A stretch of DNA of 64,000 nt from Parelaphostrongylus tenuis (Eukaryota; Nematoda; Chromadorea; Rhabditida; Metastrongylidae): NCBI GenBank assembly GCA_019055375.1, contig JAHQIW010000180.1, positions 158,609 to 222,608 on the forward strand, written 5' to 3'. The position numbers and the translations under genes were made by a program. Within the stretch, counting starts at the first letter, position 1. Every line of letters starts with the position of its first letter. A model generated the notes under the pieces. The model was given only the letters and a program-made list of their open reading frames with translations. It did no database searches and was not told where the DNA came from. Positions 34,855 to 49,700 of this stretch are shown piece after piece.

Positions 34855-37794
34855 TCAGGCATTGCCCATATATTGCCGAAGGGACGCCTCCATTTTTTGA
34901 CGATGAGCAATTCTTGTGACGCCCAACTGGGTGAAAGCGATTCGGTCGCATTTCATAAGGGCTCGACCGTCCACACGACGAGCTTGAAATGCTGCCACAT
35001 ACTCGTCCAGACCTGAATTCTAGTTTTCGCTTATAGATAGAATTTAATTTGTGAAAAATTCTATATGATCAGTCGCAGTAAGCAAATATATAACTAATTG
35101 TGGTGGTAATGTGTAGACATTCATCAATTTATTCACAATCATGATCGTCTTCATACGGAGAAGTGGGACAGAAGGTTATGCCGAATCGTAGTTCATACAA
35201 AGGGGTGGACGCGGTGTTCTAGCTCCTTCATACCATCCATTCCAATACTTTAACTGTTCTCCTTTACATATTGCAATAACATTTGTAATTTGACTTGAAA
35301 GAGGCGCATTAGCGATACATGTAAATTCTGCAGCTGCTGTACTCGTGGAGGATTGAGTGGAAGAGACAAAGAGAAGGATGTGAGAATGAGAGCCGTTTTG
35401 CTCTCAGTGCGACTGATATGTAGACTTCGTGGTTTCTGCTGAAATGGTGGAGCGATTTGACTGGTCAGATTACACTCAACTTGATCTTTCGAGAAACACG
35501 AGGAACTCTTCAAAAGGTCAGCTAATGTTAACACATGGCATGATAGCAACATCAAGTGTACATATCAGGAGAACAGTGAATCATTTGATCAACGCAGAAG
35601 TTAATAGAAAGCCGATCGTGGGTGGTTTACAGCTCTACAGGACTAATTCCACTTTTTTTAGAATAAATGAACGTTATGTCAAAGAATCTGCTTCTGAAAC
35701 AAAGGATAAAGGATAGACCGATAATCCTGAACAATAATCCATGCAAGCGAATCCATTCAATATCATAGAAGTGACTGAAAGCAAATTTGGCCCAAACTAT
35801 GATGACGATGCTCACAAATACATTAAATCAGTGCCTTTACGCTGCTTCAAAAATCTGAGATGGATTTGCCGAAGGGAAGAGGGTTTGCTTGGACGGAGAA
35901 GAGGATAGAGCTCCAAAGGAACTACTAAGGAACTCCACACATCTTACGCCAGAGATACATATGACAGTGAATGGATTTTGCATCATCTTTGATAACTGAG
36001 TATTTATTAAAGCACACATTCACTTACTACCGATTCATCACATTGAACCATTCCCTCTATTGCAACATTCGTTCGGAAGAAGTCAATAATCAATTCGCTT
36101 TTTGGGAGGACTCACTTGTACTCGAATTCTATGTCGCGGCATATTACGTATTGCAGATTAGTAAAGGTCACAGTTGTAAAATAGTGTGGGGTAAAGCAGA
36201 GATAAGATACCGTTCCGACCTTACCCCAGGGCCACTTGGCAGCACATATCATTGGGGTTGCCATTGCTATTAGACTTGTCTCCGGAGCATTCGCTTTCCC
36301 TCGCTCACGCATGAACTTACTGCCCTGCCAAGATACCAGGGTTAATCGATTCCGAAGGCACTGCCTTGCTAGGATTTCAGAATGAATCAATTCACAATCA
36401 TCTAGCGACATCCATGTGAAGAACAAAAATCCTCAACCAGCAGGTGAACGCACACGAAACGTTTCAAAACTTCCTTTAACGATAGATCTGAGAAAAAGTT
36501 TCGAAGGTACTCGCAACAATGTTATACTGCTGTATGAGATTATGGGAAAAAGAACATTGAAAACAGTGAACCGATAACTATTGAAAATCAGATAATCCCT
36601 ATAATTACCAAGTTACCTTCTGTAACTGAACAACTGTCAGCGATAAAAAACCTAGAAGAAGCCAGACCTGGCTGTTTAGATAAGGATACCTATCGCGCAT
36701 TGTTTATGTTGAAAATGAAAACAACAATTATGTCATAATTAGAAATAGTGTAGTAATAGCAGTGGGCTACATACACTGAGCGACAAAATTTGCTGGAGTC
36801 TAATTTCAAGATGCCATAGAGCTCTTCAAAGATAAACCATAACGAGATTGCTTGAGTCTGAACTAACCCAATGAAAGCAGCCATTGAACAGCATCGCCAC
36901 ATGTCCATTTCAGAGGTACTTTGCTTGCAAATGTCCCACATTCCGAACCTAAAAATAAAGTAAAAAGTAGCATAGAAGGCTCTAAGGGAAGACTGATGTC
37001 AACCTGACTTCTTCAACTAACTTCTACTTAGCGTCTATTCTTTTTATGGCAGTATACAACGTGAGAGACAATCACAATAATGCTAAAATAAGAACAGAAG
37101 TCCGAACCTGAGGTGACTGTGAACTCGTGATTACCTATACGGAGGTGATACCTATTGTGCTATCGCGGCCTTTTCTTTGTTTTCTCTTCAGCCGTTTTCT
37201 AACCGTAGCGAGTTTTCCTTCTGCCGTGCGAGTCGTTTTAATTCCTTCCATCTATCTTACTAATCGTTCTAATTCATATTCGTTCCTGCTTAGAAGAAGC
37301 GAAGCTCAAGCGGGTAATATAAAGAACGCAAACGGTCAAAGGATGACTGTCGAACAAACTTTAAGCTTCCTTAATTATTATAACGGCCCTCTATTACATT
37401 AATTAGGTCATTGAAGCTCACCAGGAAGTACCATCAGTATTCATCAACTATTATACTATAAGGCTGATACTACTCGGTCAAAAGTCAATAATTAGAACTA
37501 TTGAACAATTAGTCGTAAATTGACAAGATATTGGAAAGCATAATAATCATTTCATACTTGACAGTATGCCGAACTTTCTCCAAGAGAAAGCATAAACGAT
37601 GAGTAGAAAGAAAGAAACCAATAAAATGAAAAAAGCGACAGCACATCCACATTCTTACTTTGTACATCACAATCGGAGCCACCGGTCCCCGAGTCCGGAT
37701 CGTCATAGTCAACCGGAGGCACGACCGGAATAGTTGTTGGGCGAGACTCTGCCGAGCATCCGGAAAGGGTGCTTAGCGAAGAAGATACGGACAT
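34855..37794 (-). CDS. shn-1: shn-1 exons 24-26: SAM domain and stop
   Basis: Exon 24 encodes MSVSSSLSTLSGCSAESRPT and an acidic PVDYDDPDSGTGGSDCD tract. Exon 25 opens the SAM domain with VPLKWTCGDAVQWLLSLG; exon 26 completes it with LDEYVAAFQARRVDGRALM and ITQLGV-like helix residues (AFTQLGVTRIAHRQKM), ending QYMGNA and TGA at 34,857-34,855. SAM domains of Shank form head-to-tail polymers. No clear AATAAA was found just downstream. Confidence 0.92.
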
Positions 37795-40700
37795 CTAAAT
37801 CACACTTCACATGCAAACACAACAAAGTGGAATCAAACAAGCGAAGGGCTCAGCAAAGAAGACGAGCTTGATAAGCTTCTCAAGAAGAAAGCGTCTCCCC
37901 ACACCAGTATTAAAGACAGAGAAAAGAATGGCGCTGTGGGAAAGTTGCCAAAAAATTCAAAATCACTTCTAACGCATGCAACCAGATCAACACTTAAAGT
38001 GAACGGATTTAGAGTATAGCAAGGATTCTCTATAGATTTCTGTGTTTTACGAAAATCTTCGTTTTTGGACATATTGCTAGAACTCAAAAACGAACGTTAT
38101 CGATGTTCTTCCGTGCACCGTAACTGTCTTCGATATTCTGGCTTATAAGTGACACGTTATGTCTCGTTGTTGTGGAGGTGTCAATAGGAAAATGAAGGCG
38201 ATCCGAACGATCTTCGCCGAATTCTGATGGCTCCAATGACGTCCGCGAAGAAGTGTACCTGGAAAAGTTCGATTATGAAATACTGCGTAAGTGTTTGGGC
38301 AAAGTTTGAGCTTAAAATTAAGTACGTGAAAAGCTTACACACTTGCGTACAATTTGTGAACGGCAGTTTTCAAAAAAATGTCATCATGAAAATACGTGTA
38401 GATCGCATTGGAGATGGAATCAATCTTTGAAATGCCACAAAAAACCTGTGCCACCGGAATGGTGGACGATCTATGGAAATCCGATTGGAACAAAATCGCA
38501 CTATCGAAGAAGAATTTCTTTATCGAGTCATAAGTTGGACGCAAGCAAGGCTTTCAGTAATATTCAGTACTACGCGAATTATGAAAACTTAGTCAATTTT
38601 ACTCAGTGAAAGCCAAGTAAAAAGTAGTCAATATCATTCAATGAAGACCGTTTGACCAACGTGCTTAGCACGCGTTGTTTTGCGACAGCCTAAATACTGA
38701 TAACAAAATAATCCCACGGAAATGAAACACTTTTCAGGTTCTGTGCAAAACTAAAATGAATTGACACTGTAATAAACCACGTCACTGATGATGTAGACAG
38801 TCTATATACTCACTTCATAAAAAAAAATTCTCGCTACCTTCAAATACCTTGCATTGGTTCATTATACGGTTTAACTAAATTGTTATTATTCCTGTTCGAA
38901 GAAGCCACCAAACAGAGGAAAATTTTCAAAGTTTTTGTGGCATTGTTTTTGTAATATACCATAAAAAATTCGCTACTATACAACGGCCCAGCGATAAGTA
39001 GCGCGACTGACAAGGCATAGAGCGTTCGGTGGAATAATATTTCTCCCAATTGACTACAATTTTCCTGCATCTATTAATGTACTGTGGTGTTAGTGTGTAA
39101 TGTAATAGACTTTAGCCTTGCTTAGCACTAAGGTGTCCGGCGTACACCTGGCGCAGGCTCGGCTTTCAAGGTGAACTTACATACAAAGCCGCCACTTACA
39201 CTGACTCCCCCTCCCCCCTTCCCCCCCTTTCCAGCACTCTGACTTCTCTTCAACAAGCTATCGAGTTGTTCCCGACTGTGGGCCCCAGCCACCTCAAACG
39301 GTTTCTACAGCTTTATATATGCATGTGCGGCTCTTATCGATGCAGGTATAGGACCATTCAATTTCCTGCTCTTTGGTCGCACTCCGAAGCCAACTACTTA
39401 TAGTATCATTGTACCGCTGAGATTTCACGTAACACTATTGCAATAGATATTTTGCTGATGTCAACAACCCCACTTTCTCTAGACCATCACACAATAATGG
39501 TCGTTGTAGTGTTTATGTCTTACAGCTACTTCGTCACGTGGTTATTATGTTGTATTATTGCTGCGTTTATGTGGAAAAATGTTTAGCTACCTACTTTTGA
39601 GGTTGGTTCCCCTCAACGACAATTGGCCCGCGAGGCAAACCGGTTCAGTTCAAGCATCACGCAGTGGATTTACACAACTATTACACAAGCTTATTCAACT
39701 GCTGCAGCGACCAACAGCAATAGTGATCAAGAGCATGAACGAGAAAGGACAAAGCGTTTGGCGTTGACCAATTTCTGAAGAACACAAGCATCGCAAACAT
39801 GACTTGAATGCTTGATTCACCTGAACAATGATTTACGGTGGCCATACCGATGCATCAGTTCATTGCGTCTACCCTATGGCACATGTCATGGTAACAATTT
39901 CACAAATCTTTAGGATTTAAATCTTGGTTATCTGGAACGTAGGATGGAAATGACTGATTTTGTGCTGCTTGCAGAACACCTCTGATCGCTATGCCACACG
40001 TATATGTTATCATGAGCATATGTCCTCAAATTTGTCGTTGGAGTCAAAGTTAGTAGAGCCAAGAAGTGGAGTATATCATCAGAAACGCAATCATTAGCCA
40101 GTCACAGAGATTTACGTTGTTCACTATAATATATTACAGTTGCCAAATACTGAACGGTATTGTGAGCAAGTATAGCGAAACCATCAAATGATAAATTTCT
40201 CTCAGTGTCCATAACAAGCCTACACGTATTGAAGCCTTGATAATGCTGAGTGCAGAGTATCACTGTAAGCACTGCATGAGGGACACGAGCACTTTGTTTA
40301 GTCGTTCAACTAATGTTCTTCCAAGAGGAAAATAGTATAAGTTGCAGTGAATAACGTGCAGCTACCATAACAGATATGAGGAACCTTTTGTGAAAGGCAG
40401 CACAAACATACTGAACACGTAATGCCCACTATCAGTAGAACAAATCAAATTCCGACGGAAGTATACAAGATACACATTAATAGACTCCAATGCTGGTAGC
40501 AGACACACGACTTTCCGATAAATGGGGCGCAGCAGGTACCATTATAACTGACAAAACCCATTGGTACACATAAAATGGCCATATCACGCACTCCAAAACT
40601 AATAAGGTTTTTAAGAATTTAATAAAACTTGTAAAACGTTCTATACACAGTGCGTAACATTATGACTAAAGCTGACATTCACAGAACTCCATTTGCTGTA

Positions 40701-43700
40701 ATAGAGTAAAGTCTACGTTGTCGATCCCTTACAAACCAATGATTTTCAAGGAAGAATCCCTTTCTAGGACGTTGATCGATTTCATTCGACGGCGATACAG
40801 CAAAAAAGCACCGACACGTGCGTAAAACAAGTTGCTCTGATCTAGACGTATTATGTTTAATGGACGATAATGAACCATAAGGATCCAACAATCCATGTTG
40901 CTAGAAAAATTAACTGGTTGTCGTCGGAAAGAAAAGCTCGCGTATCGTGACGTAGTTGTTGTAAAACACTTTCTAGATCCACTTTACTATGTAATTTTTG
41001 AGGATGTGTACATATGAACTCATTCATGGAATGAGACAATCAGAGATGCCTAAGTCAAACTATTAGCGAACGCTCCATCAGAAAGCTTCTCAAATCACTT
41101 ATAGCATTAAACTTGGAATTATTGCAACAGATGGAGCTCTCTACTGGTGAGCTTGAAACAGCGTCATAATTTTATTCATGAGGATGAGCTAAGAATGACA
41201 GAAATCACAATCGGTTGGTGATAGTGATTCTCAAAAGGGCACAAAAAGTATTAAACCCTCGAAAAGGAGAAATAAGTATCTCAACAACAACGAAGTTCAA
41301 AAGCATCTGAAAGAGTGAGGAGAGAGAAAACTACTGCCATATCTCCTAATCTTAGTGTATGAGTGGTAATAGATTATTGCAAGATATTTAACTTATTTTA
41401 ATTGTTGATGCAGTCAGCCTCATTCTATATGTAAATTATTCTGTAAGAAGTGTCCGATCTCTTGGAAGAAATCCTCCACGAGTTTTATTAGTTACTGTAA
41501 CCATTCAGTTGTGGCTCTTCTTCACATCGCCAAAAACGCAAATCTCGTTTCGTGCTCCCTTTTCAAAGCCCCACTTGTTTACTGTCTCTAATTTATCCTC
41601 GTTTGCGACAGATCATAAAATTCAAAAAAAAATTTGGCGGGTTTTCTTTGCACTCAAATCGAACGGAACGTTATGGAAGGCAATCCTAAAGCATCGACGC
41701 TGCTCATTGAGCCGAGGAAAGTAGCCAATAGTGCAATGTTGATTTCGGAAGATCTCAGATGGAGGATGGGACATCAATAAAAACGAACTACTATCATCGA
41801 AATTTCGAAGACCGTAATTGTAATTGATTGACGTAGTACACTTCACTAAGCAAAAGCACAGTTTCTATCATAGCCTCAACCAGAGCAAAAATCTTCCTGA
41901 ACAAATGGGCTTCGTATGAATTGAAGGAATGGCAAAAAAATCGTCGCTGGAAAGTTTGTTCTGCGTTTCTAACATTACAGCAATTGATCGCACTGAGATT
42001 TGAGGCAAAAAAAGGATCTACAGTCTTTCACGCTGTTCTGCGTTGTCGTTAGAAAAGAAGGATCGCCAGAAAATATCATGACGACGAATTTGCGCCGGAG
42101 TAGATCTTGATTCCTGGAGCAAGTGACGGATGAAAGACCACACAACCAGTTCTTCGGCAGAGCCAATACCGCGCAACACTGGCAACGGTCAAATCTACTC
42201 ACGACATTGGTCAATTTTGTAACTGACACTATTTGGATGGATCGGAGGAAGGACGACATGAAGTACTAAACTGCACTTCATCTCTCTTACCTGACCAAAG
42301 ACTGCACTTCGTCTATTTTTATTAAACTTATCGTAAACAATTGAATTACAAACAACGGTGACCATATAGTGTCGAATTCAACTCTCAAAACCAACTATCT
42401 CTTTATCTCGGTTTATTCAGTAATACTTTGGACTCTTTTCGCTAGACGGTATGAGATCAAAAATCGATCTCTTTTGCTGGACAAGATCTTTGCATAGGGG
42501 TGTTAGTGAACATTCGAAAGCATAAATCTTTGGCTAGTGTAGTACATAGCCGTTTTTCAAAAGCACCACTTTGTAGCGGGGTAAAATACAAATGAAATTA
42601 CGTTTTACATCGGCTGCTCAATGCAACCATTACTTTGCTGGACGCACGAAGTCTATCTGAACGTGTAGAAAAAAATCTTTTAGTATCAGAGTCATACAGA
42701 GGTTTTTTTCCGAAGCGAAGAATTATCTCCTGATCAAATAACAAAAATCGCATTTCGCATGCGATTTGTCTAACCGCCATCGATCGAGATCGCGGCAACC
42801 TCTCTTGCTCCCACTCCGCAGCTCGTGAACTGGCCAAAAAACTTATGCTGGCGTTTGTGAGTGAATCTGATTTTCTCTGCTGTACTACACAGAAGCGGTC
42901 TTTCTGAAAAATAAGTACAGCGTTGGAATCGGTAAATCTTACGCTATCGAACGACTGCCAGCAGTTTAGAGAAAGAACTTTTTCGTGGCGAAAAATATGC
43001 GCGTGTGAAACACAAATGCTTTCTTCTCGCTGAAGCATTATGAGAGACTCTTTCAAAAAGCGGTCATGTAATGCGTTGACCAGATAGCTAAGCTTTCTAA
43101 TAATTACTAGCTCTCTTTGAAAAGCCTCGTCCGACGAAAGGAATCGATGTTCCCGTGCCTTTTTACGGAAAAGTACTATGCTTTGTTTTTCTAACTGAGC
43201 CTACACGAGGCTTTTATGAATCTAATGGTCACGTGTTAGATTCAGTAAGAAAAACAGGGAAATTCAGTCCTCACTTTGACTGGCAAAGTCTAACCCCCTG
43301 AACTCAAGAACGGAAATCCTATAGTGAGCAACGTATATCATACATTACAAACCAACATGGCTTGTTGTAATACATCGTCCAGCTAAAACTTCTTCAACAT
43401 TCCCCGAGTTTTAACAGCGATTTCCTGTAAACGGAAATGACAGAGCATGAGTGTTGATTATGGTTACTGGCGCCATTTACTGAAGGTTATATCATGTGAT
43501 GAAGTTAGAGAAGATATATGCGAAATTTTTGAGAATATCTAAAACTTTATTTGAACCATGGGATGGCGCCTACCCGCTATCCTTTTTATTCACGATTCCG
43601 GGTGGTGAATGTTGTTTGACGTCCTTCGGTTGTACGTTTTCTCTGACCGATTCACGTAGTGATAAACTTCCAAAGTGACTGAGACAAAAAAATTATTATT

Positions 43701-46700
43701 CGCTGAAATGATTATACTCAATGTTCTGATACGGGGTATGAACTAGGTTACAAAAGACTATCGATCTGTTCATTAATGTTAGCTCTCTTTTAAAGTAAGA
43801 CGTTGAGAAAAAAGGGTGGTATCATTTCGTCGCAATAATAATTCGCGGTGAGAAAATTCTTGAGGAAATAAGTTAAATACATCTGGGTGTTAGCTCTCTA
43901 CTTCCTGATTAAGAGAATCGTGCACTAGAGAGAACAGAATGAGCATGGACTGTCTCAGCATAAAGGAACGTGAATAATATCAATAAAAACGTTTCTTACT
44001 TATCAACATCACTTTTCTCATCATCATCCTGATCAAGAGCGACCTTAGACCTCCGCTTCGCAAGAGCGTTCTTTAAGTCTGCATGGAAGTCAGGTGGTCC
44101 ACAGACTATGGGGACCGCTGCTGTTTTTGGTTTCCTGTCATCAACCTGAAACTGCTTTTAATGACTGTAAAAGGCGAAAAAATGACTTTCTGAAGCATTT
44201 AAATTCGAACAATTTTGATGACGCAATGTATGAAAAATTATCAAGCAAACTATAGGAAATGCGACATGAAATATGTGTATTTTTGCTAAATCGTTGACTT
44301 ATTACATTCTGTACCTCTCGTTTCTTCAGCGCCACTGAGCGAATCGCCTCTACCGATATACCGGTCTTGGTGATGCCTACTGAAGTGTTTGATGTGGAGG
44401 ATACGTTCAACAAATTTGGAGGTGGAGGCGGTGGAGGAGGTGGACCACTATTTGGGCCTGCACCTATAAAAACAGTCCTTATAAAATCAGTACTTCACAA
44501 GAAGCTGCCTTTATAATCAAATCAGCTATATAATGTAAGAAGTTGTCAGAAAATTATGATCAAGACAAATTTTCCCGGAGGGGAACTAGCGAACTGATCG
44601 GGAAAATCCTCTATTTTTCTAAGCACTCATCTTTCCCAAGTCAGCAAGATGGAATGATTAAGAGATCAGACGGCTCGTTGATGCGTACAATTCAGATTCT
44701 CGATGAAAAGTACTTGCTCACCTGATAAAGAAGATTGTGGAAGAGGTGCTGGACATGAGGGAGATTTGATGGGAGCAGTAACAGCAACATGAGAGGATTT
44801 TTCTTCACCGGCTAATTTTTGACTGATTTCATAGGATGATGTTGATCTAGAGGTAACAGATTTGAAGATGCATCAATAAAGACTGATTTTACAGCTAGCA
44901 AACCTGGAACTGTGTGTGGTGGTAGGTTGCGAAGCTAGTGATGGTGGGGATAGAGCAGGTGGTGGGGGTGGAGGAGTTTTCGGCCGGAAAACATTACGAA
45001 TCGGTCGTGAGTAGTCACTATCAGACTGGAAGTACCCGCTTTGGCACTGCTGTTCATATCCGAGTCTATCGTCACATTGGGAAGCGTTTGACAAACGATT
45101 CCTCCTCTGCTGAATCGAAAGAAGTCACGTGTGGGATGTCTGGTGAACTTGAATACGTCTTCATCGGAGAACCATAAATCGAATTCATAGGTTGGCTGCT
45201 CTGGAAATTCAAGGATTTAGTTTGTTTCTATAAAAGCAAACCATTTAAAGAAAGGCTCCGATAAGACTAAAGTGTACTTCAAAAAACATAGTACAAGGAA
45301 CCTGAGAGTCGTAAGATCTAATTAGTCCTTGTGGTGAGGGAGCAGTTCTCTGTTTCCGACGCTTCATATCGGAGACCGAGTTGTATTTTTTCGGAGTCTG
45401 AGAGCCAATTGAGTCCTGCATGCAAAAAAATAAATAAATTCAATAATCCTGACTGTATCTAAAAATACAATTTAATGCAAATTATGGCTTCAAATGTTTG
45501 AGTGATCTGAACCTGAATTTTCCTTATTTCTATACCTGATCATAGATTATAGGCTGATAATTCTGCCGTTCTCCTTGCCGTATCATAAGATTCTCGAGCT
45601 CGGCCGCAGATATTCGTCTTCCGGCTCCATGCCTTTGTTTTACAGAGGCACAACGAGTTTCTCCGTAAGCGGAGCGCAGTTGACCAGGGGCATAGTATTG
45701 CTCGGTTTCTCCTTAAACGCGTGTACGTTGGAATAGAGTTCCACGACTTTGTCGGAGTGATCATACAGCAAATGAAACTAGTTACCGTAAGTATGACTCT
45801 ATAGCTTCCAAGAAATGACAGGAAGAAATCTACTAATGAAAAGCACGTGCACTTACGCAGGACTAAAGGAAAATATTTAGCGAGTTCATATGTGAACTTC
45901 TACATTCTACAGAAACAGAACTTCATTGCAGAATCCATCAAATGCCTGCAGCAGAAATCCGTCCCACTGATAAGGAAAAGCTCTTTGAAATTTATTCCAG
46001 TCAAGAATCGCATGCATATACCCTTCTCAGAAACTTCATTCATACATAGGTTATTTACAGAACCATTTCCTGGGGTATCATGATGAAAACCGTGGAAACT
46101 AGGAAACTTAGATAGATGACTGTATAGTTTACCAGCCATTCCATAGAGACTCGAGGACCCTCGAAGTGATGCTGTAGTTGATGGATGTCGAGCTGGTGGC
46201 ACTGGTGGCATCACGAAAATGCTGCCAACTGTAAGTCTCAGTGTGTTCCATTTCACAAGAAAAGAGAGAAAGCAATAAAGGAAAGCAGAAATAGAATGAA
46301 GCCTCTATAAAAAAATCTAATTCATCATTTTCACCCATTTTGCTAACATTATCGAGAAAGAACAAGTGGAAAGGCATATTGTTTCCCCCAAAATAGACCT
46401 TCACACGGCTTTTACTCCATGAGTCAGTCGAGGTATGTTTACCCTATCTTGAACCCAGAACGAACATTGTACGTTGAGGCTATAAATCAGGGTGATTTAC
46501 GTAGCAAATACGATAGGCAGAAGCTTAACGCCTAGCAAATATTTACATTTTCCGAAAGAATCCCAAAATTCAAAACGATGAGCAAACTCCGCTCAGGCAA
46601 AGCGTGGAAAAGGCAAGCAAGAAAAGCTTGTAACAACAATTTTTGTCTAAAGTACATAGACGATTTCAGTTTTATTTAATCTATGGTACTGTTGAAAAAC

Positions 46701-49700
46701 TTCACAAATGAACGAAACCATTTCACCAAATTCATGAAGTTATTCACCAACCTGATCGAGGTCTGACGGAAACGCTACCTCCACTCATTGGAAGTGACGG
46801 GTCCACAGTGATTACCTAAGAGAATCAAGATGGGAAGCAAAAACCTAATCATGAAAATATTTCAAAAAGGGGGGAAAATATCCAACCCTGCTTCATCATT
46901 TTAGAATTTGGCTAGAGATTGCTGATGATCGTGAGAATTTTCACTAGTGGATTCAAACGGACCTTCAGAGTTATGGTGGTGCCTGCTTGTTGAATCAGAT
47001 GCACAACCTGCTCGTGGCTAGCACTCCTCACGTCGATTCCGTCGATCTCGAGTAAATAGTCACCTAAAATCCCCATATCATTTTAGAGGAAATGCTGACT
47101 CATCTACCCATTTTGCAATATTTTCTCATTTTTTTCACATATTCAGATTCTACCTATTTAGCTGTATCGTGTGTTTATGGGCGGAGAAATTCACTTAACG
47201 CAGCTTCACACCACTGCAATTATGCAAATTAAACTCAGACTTTTCGCTTTTCATTTTTTGCCTAGGTTTGTTCTCAACGGTGAAACATCATGTGAAGTAT
47301 AAACACAACATTGCTCAAGGATGATAAGAACTTGAAGACTGATGTTTTGTGTGATGGACTCGAAATTGGGATTGACCAGGAAAGGCATAGTGGATAATTG
47401 AGTCCGTGACACAAAGCATCAGACTCTAAATTTTGTTTCGAATGCCAACATTTTTGTGGTCATGTTCGAAGTGATTGGTATTATACGATTCCCTTTAGCC
47501 ATTTGATCCATGGTTTTCAATCATCCATCAAAGCATCGGAGCAAAAGATTTCTACAGATGTTGGGTTGTCAACTTGTAGACTAGCACAATCAGATGGGAT
47601 TATTCCGACCGAAAACATGAGCTCTCCAAAGCATCAATGCTAGGTATGTCGGTGATCCGGAAGAAATGTGGTGAAAAGGTGTCCAACTTTCCACAAAATT
47701 GGAAAGACAACCTACATTGATGACTTGAGAGCATCCGAGCATGGGTTACATGGCAAAGCAGGAAAAAAACGCGGACCATGAGTAAACAGGTCGGAAAATG
47801 TCCCGGGATCAGTTGGATCTTTTGTGAAACAGCAGTTTTGACTTTTCACGATGGCACACTACTAGAAACCGTGTGGACTCCAATGGATCCTGCTCGGCGT
47901 AGCTAAGTGTCTCAGATAACTATACAGACTATTCGCCTGCAGATCCACAGTGAGGAAAGTTTGCAGTATGCCACCTTGGTTCGAGTATCGGTTGACTTTT
48001 AGTTGAGAGTTCGGATAAGAACTGCGAGTTTCTTCTCAATATTGCAAGCCTCCTGAGTATTAAAGCTCTCTGCATTTTTCAGTTCCACATTCGTAACCAC
48101 CACCCGGCTACGATGATGTTGTTAAGAAAATTATTTCTAACATTTAAGTCCACTTATTCATGGCAACCACTGATTCTATGGGATTGCATGAAATCTATAC
48201 AATATGGATTCATGAGATTGCCGTTATTTGAAACATTAGTTTTTGCCTGGTCTCAGTCCTGCTCGCATCGCCATTCCTGACATATCGACTCCTTCGAAAA
48301 ACTGAAGAGCCGGAGAAAACGGTGTTGGCTCAAAATTCAATGACGAATTCACATCTGCAAATAACCACTTTCATTATATCGTGGTGGAAATCCGAACAAA
48401 ACCAACAATTGAACACAGACGTTTTGCTCCTCTTAGAATAAATCCGAAGCCTTTTGGACCTCTGGGAATTACTAGGATTCGCGGAATGTTGGGTTCATGA
48501 CCAGGAGCCATCTCAGGAATAAATCTTCGCATAGTGCCGTAGTCTGATGGAACAACGGACGATCGGCTGATGCGCGACGGTGTAGGTGAAGGGGCAACCT
48601 AGAATAAAGGTTGTCTTTCTCATCTACAATACTTCACTAACACAACACGATAGATTGAGATCGTCCCTAAATACTTTACAATTATGTCATGAGAAATACT
48701 ACGTTGAAATATCCGGCATCTGCTAACTTCTTCGCTTAGCGTTTAAGTCCAAGAGAGTCATTCTACTCAACAACTTCCACTTGATATTATTCTTGGAGAC
48801 TTATTTTCCACTTTTACAAGAGAATTAGTTGCTCGTATAGTTATACCAACCGAAGGCGCTTTTCTGCGCTGTTCGTTAGGAGTTCCGTAAATATCCTGGC
48901 CGCACAAAGATGTTTGACTTAGTGAACGACGCTTGGAAAGAGTTGAAGACAATCGCCGCCGAGTCGAGTATTGAGGAGTCCCGCGATACGGCACTGAAGC
49001 AAAGTTTTTTGAATTTCCAATTGAACTAATTTTTTCAGCAAAATATCTTCAACATCTGGTAGTCATAAATTTATATGCTTTTAGTAAACGTTAATTTAAG
49101 AAAATGAAGTGACCAATGTTAGATGGATTGTGAGAAGCGATGATTTCAGCGACGGCAGTGGTCCCGACGATGTGAGCGACGTGTAGAGCTGTTTGACCTT
49201 GTTTGTTCACCGACAGATGATCCGCACCTCTGAACAGAAGTACTCGAGCACACTCGGGTCTGAAATACAGCACTGTTACTTTTCAAGAATTTGCAGTGCT
49301 AAATCATAGGACAATCAGAAGTTCGGACTACAGAAGAGAAAGTAGTAAGAATTTTGAAAATAAGTCAAAAGCGAAGATTCCGATTGCGATTATCAACCTT
49401 GTGATGATTTTTTGCAGCTTACACATTTCTGATAGTTGATTTTTGAATACCGCATGTTACCGCACTTCATCGCAACACACATCAAGTGAAGATCAGACTG
49501 TAAACTCCAGTAAGCAAGGACGAAGCCCAGAGCTCCCTATATTCCAAAATGATTTTCGCCACAAATTTGACAAAATTCTGATTCGCTTTCGTTCAAATCA
49601 GTGTTGCTGAGAGAAACAGACCTTCATTTCACCTGCTATCACTTACTCAAAACAAATCCTCAGAATATGTCGACGGTCTATTACGTTTTCAAAATACAAT

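Noticed and set aside
35971..36426. ORFs on both strands (100 and 104 codons) in a Shank intron
   Set aside because: Overlapping opposite frames with no recognisable domain and no splice sites compatible with neighbours.
36690..36941. 83-codon minus ORF (MWDICKQS...) as a membrane protein
   Set aside because: The same DNA in another frame is the first SAM exon of Shank, with correct splice sites and phase.
45540..45764. 74-codon minus ORF rich in Arg
   Set aside because: Wrong frame of Shank exon 17; the phase-compatible frame reads ETEQYYAPGQLRSAYGETR.
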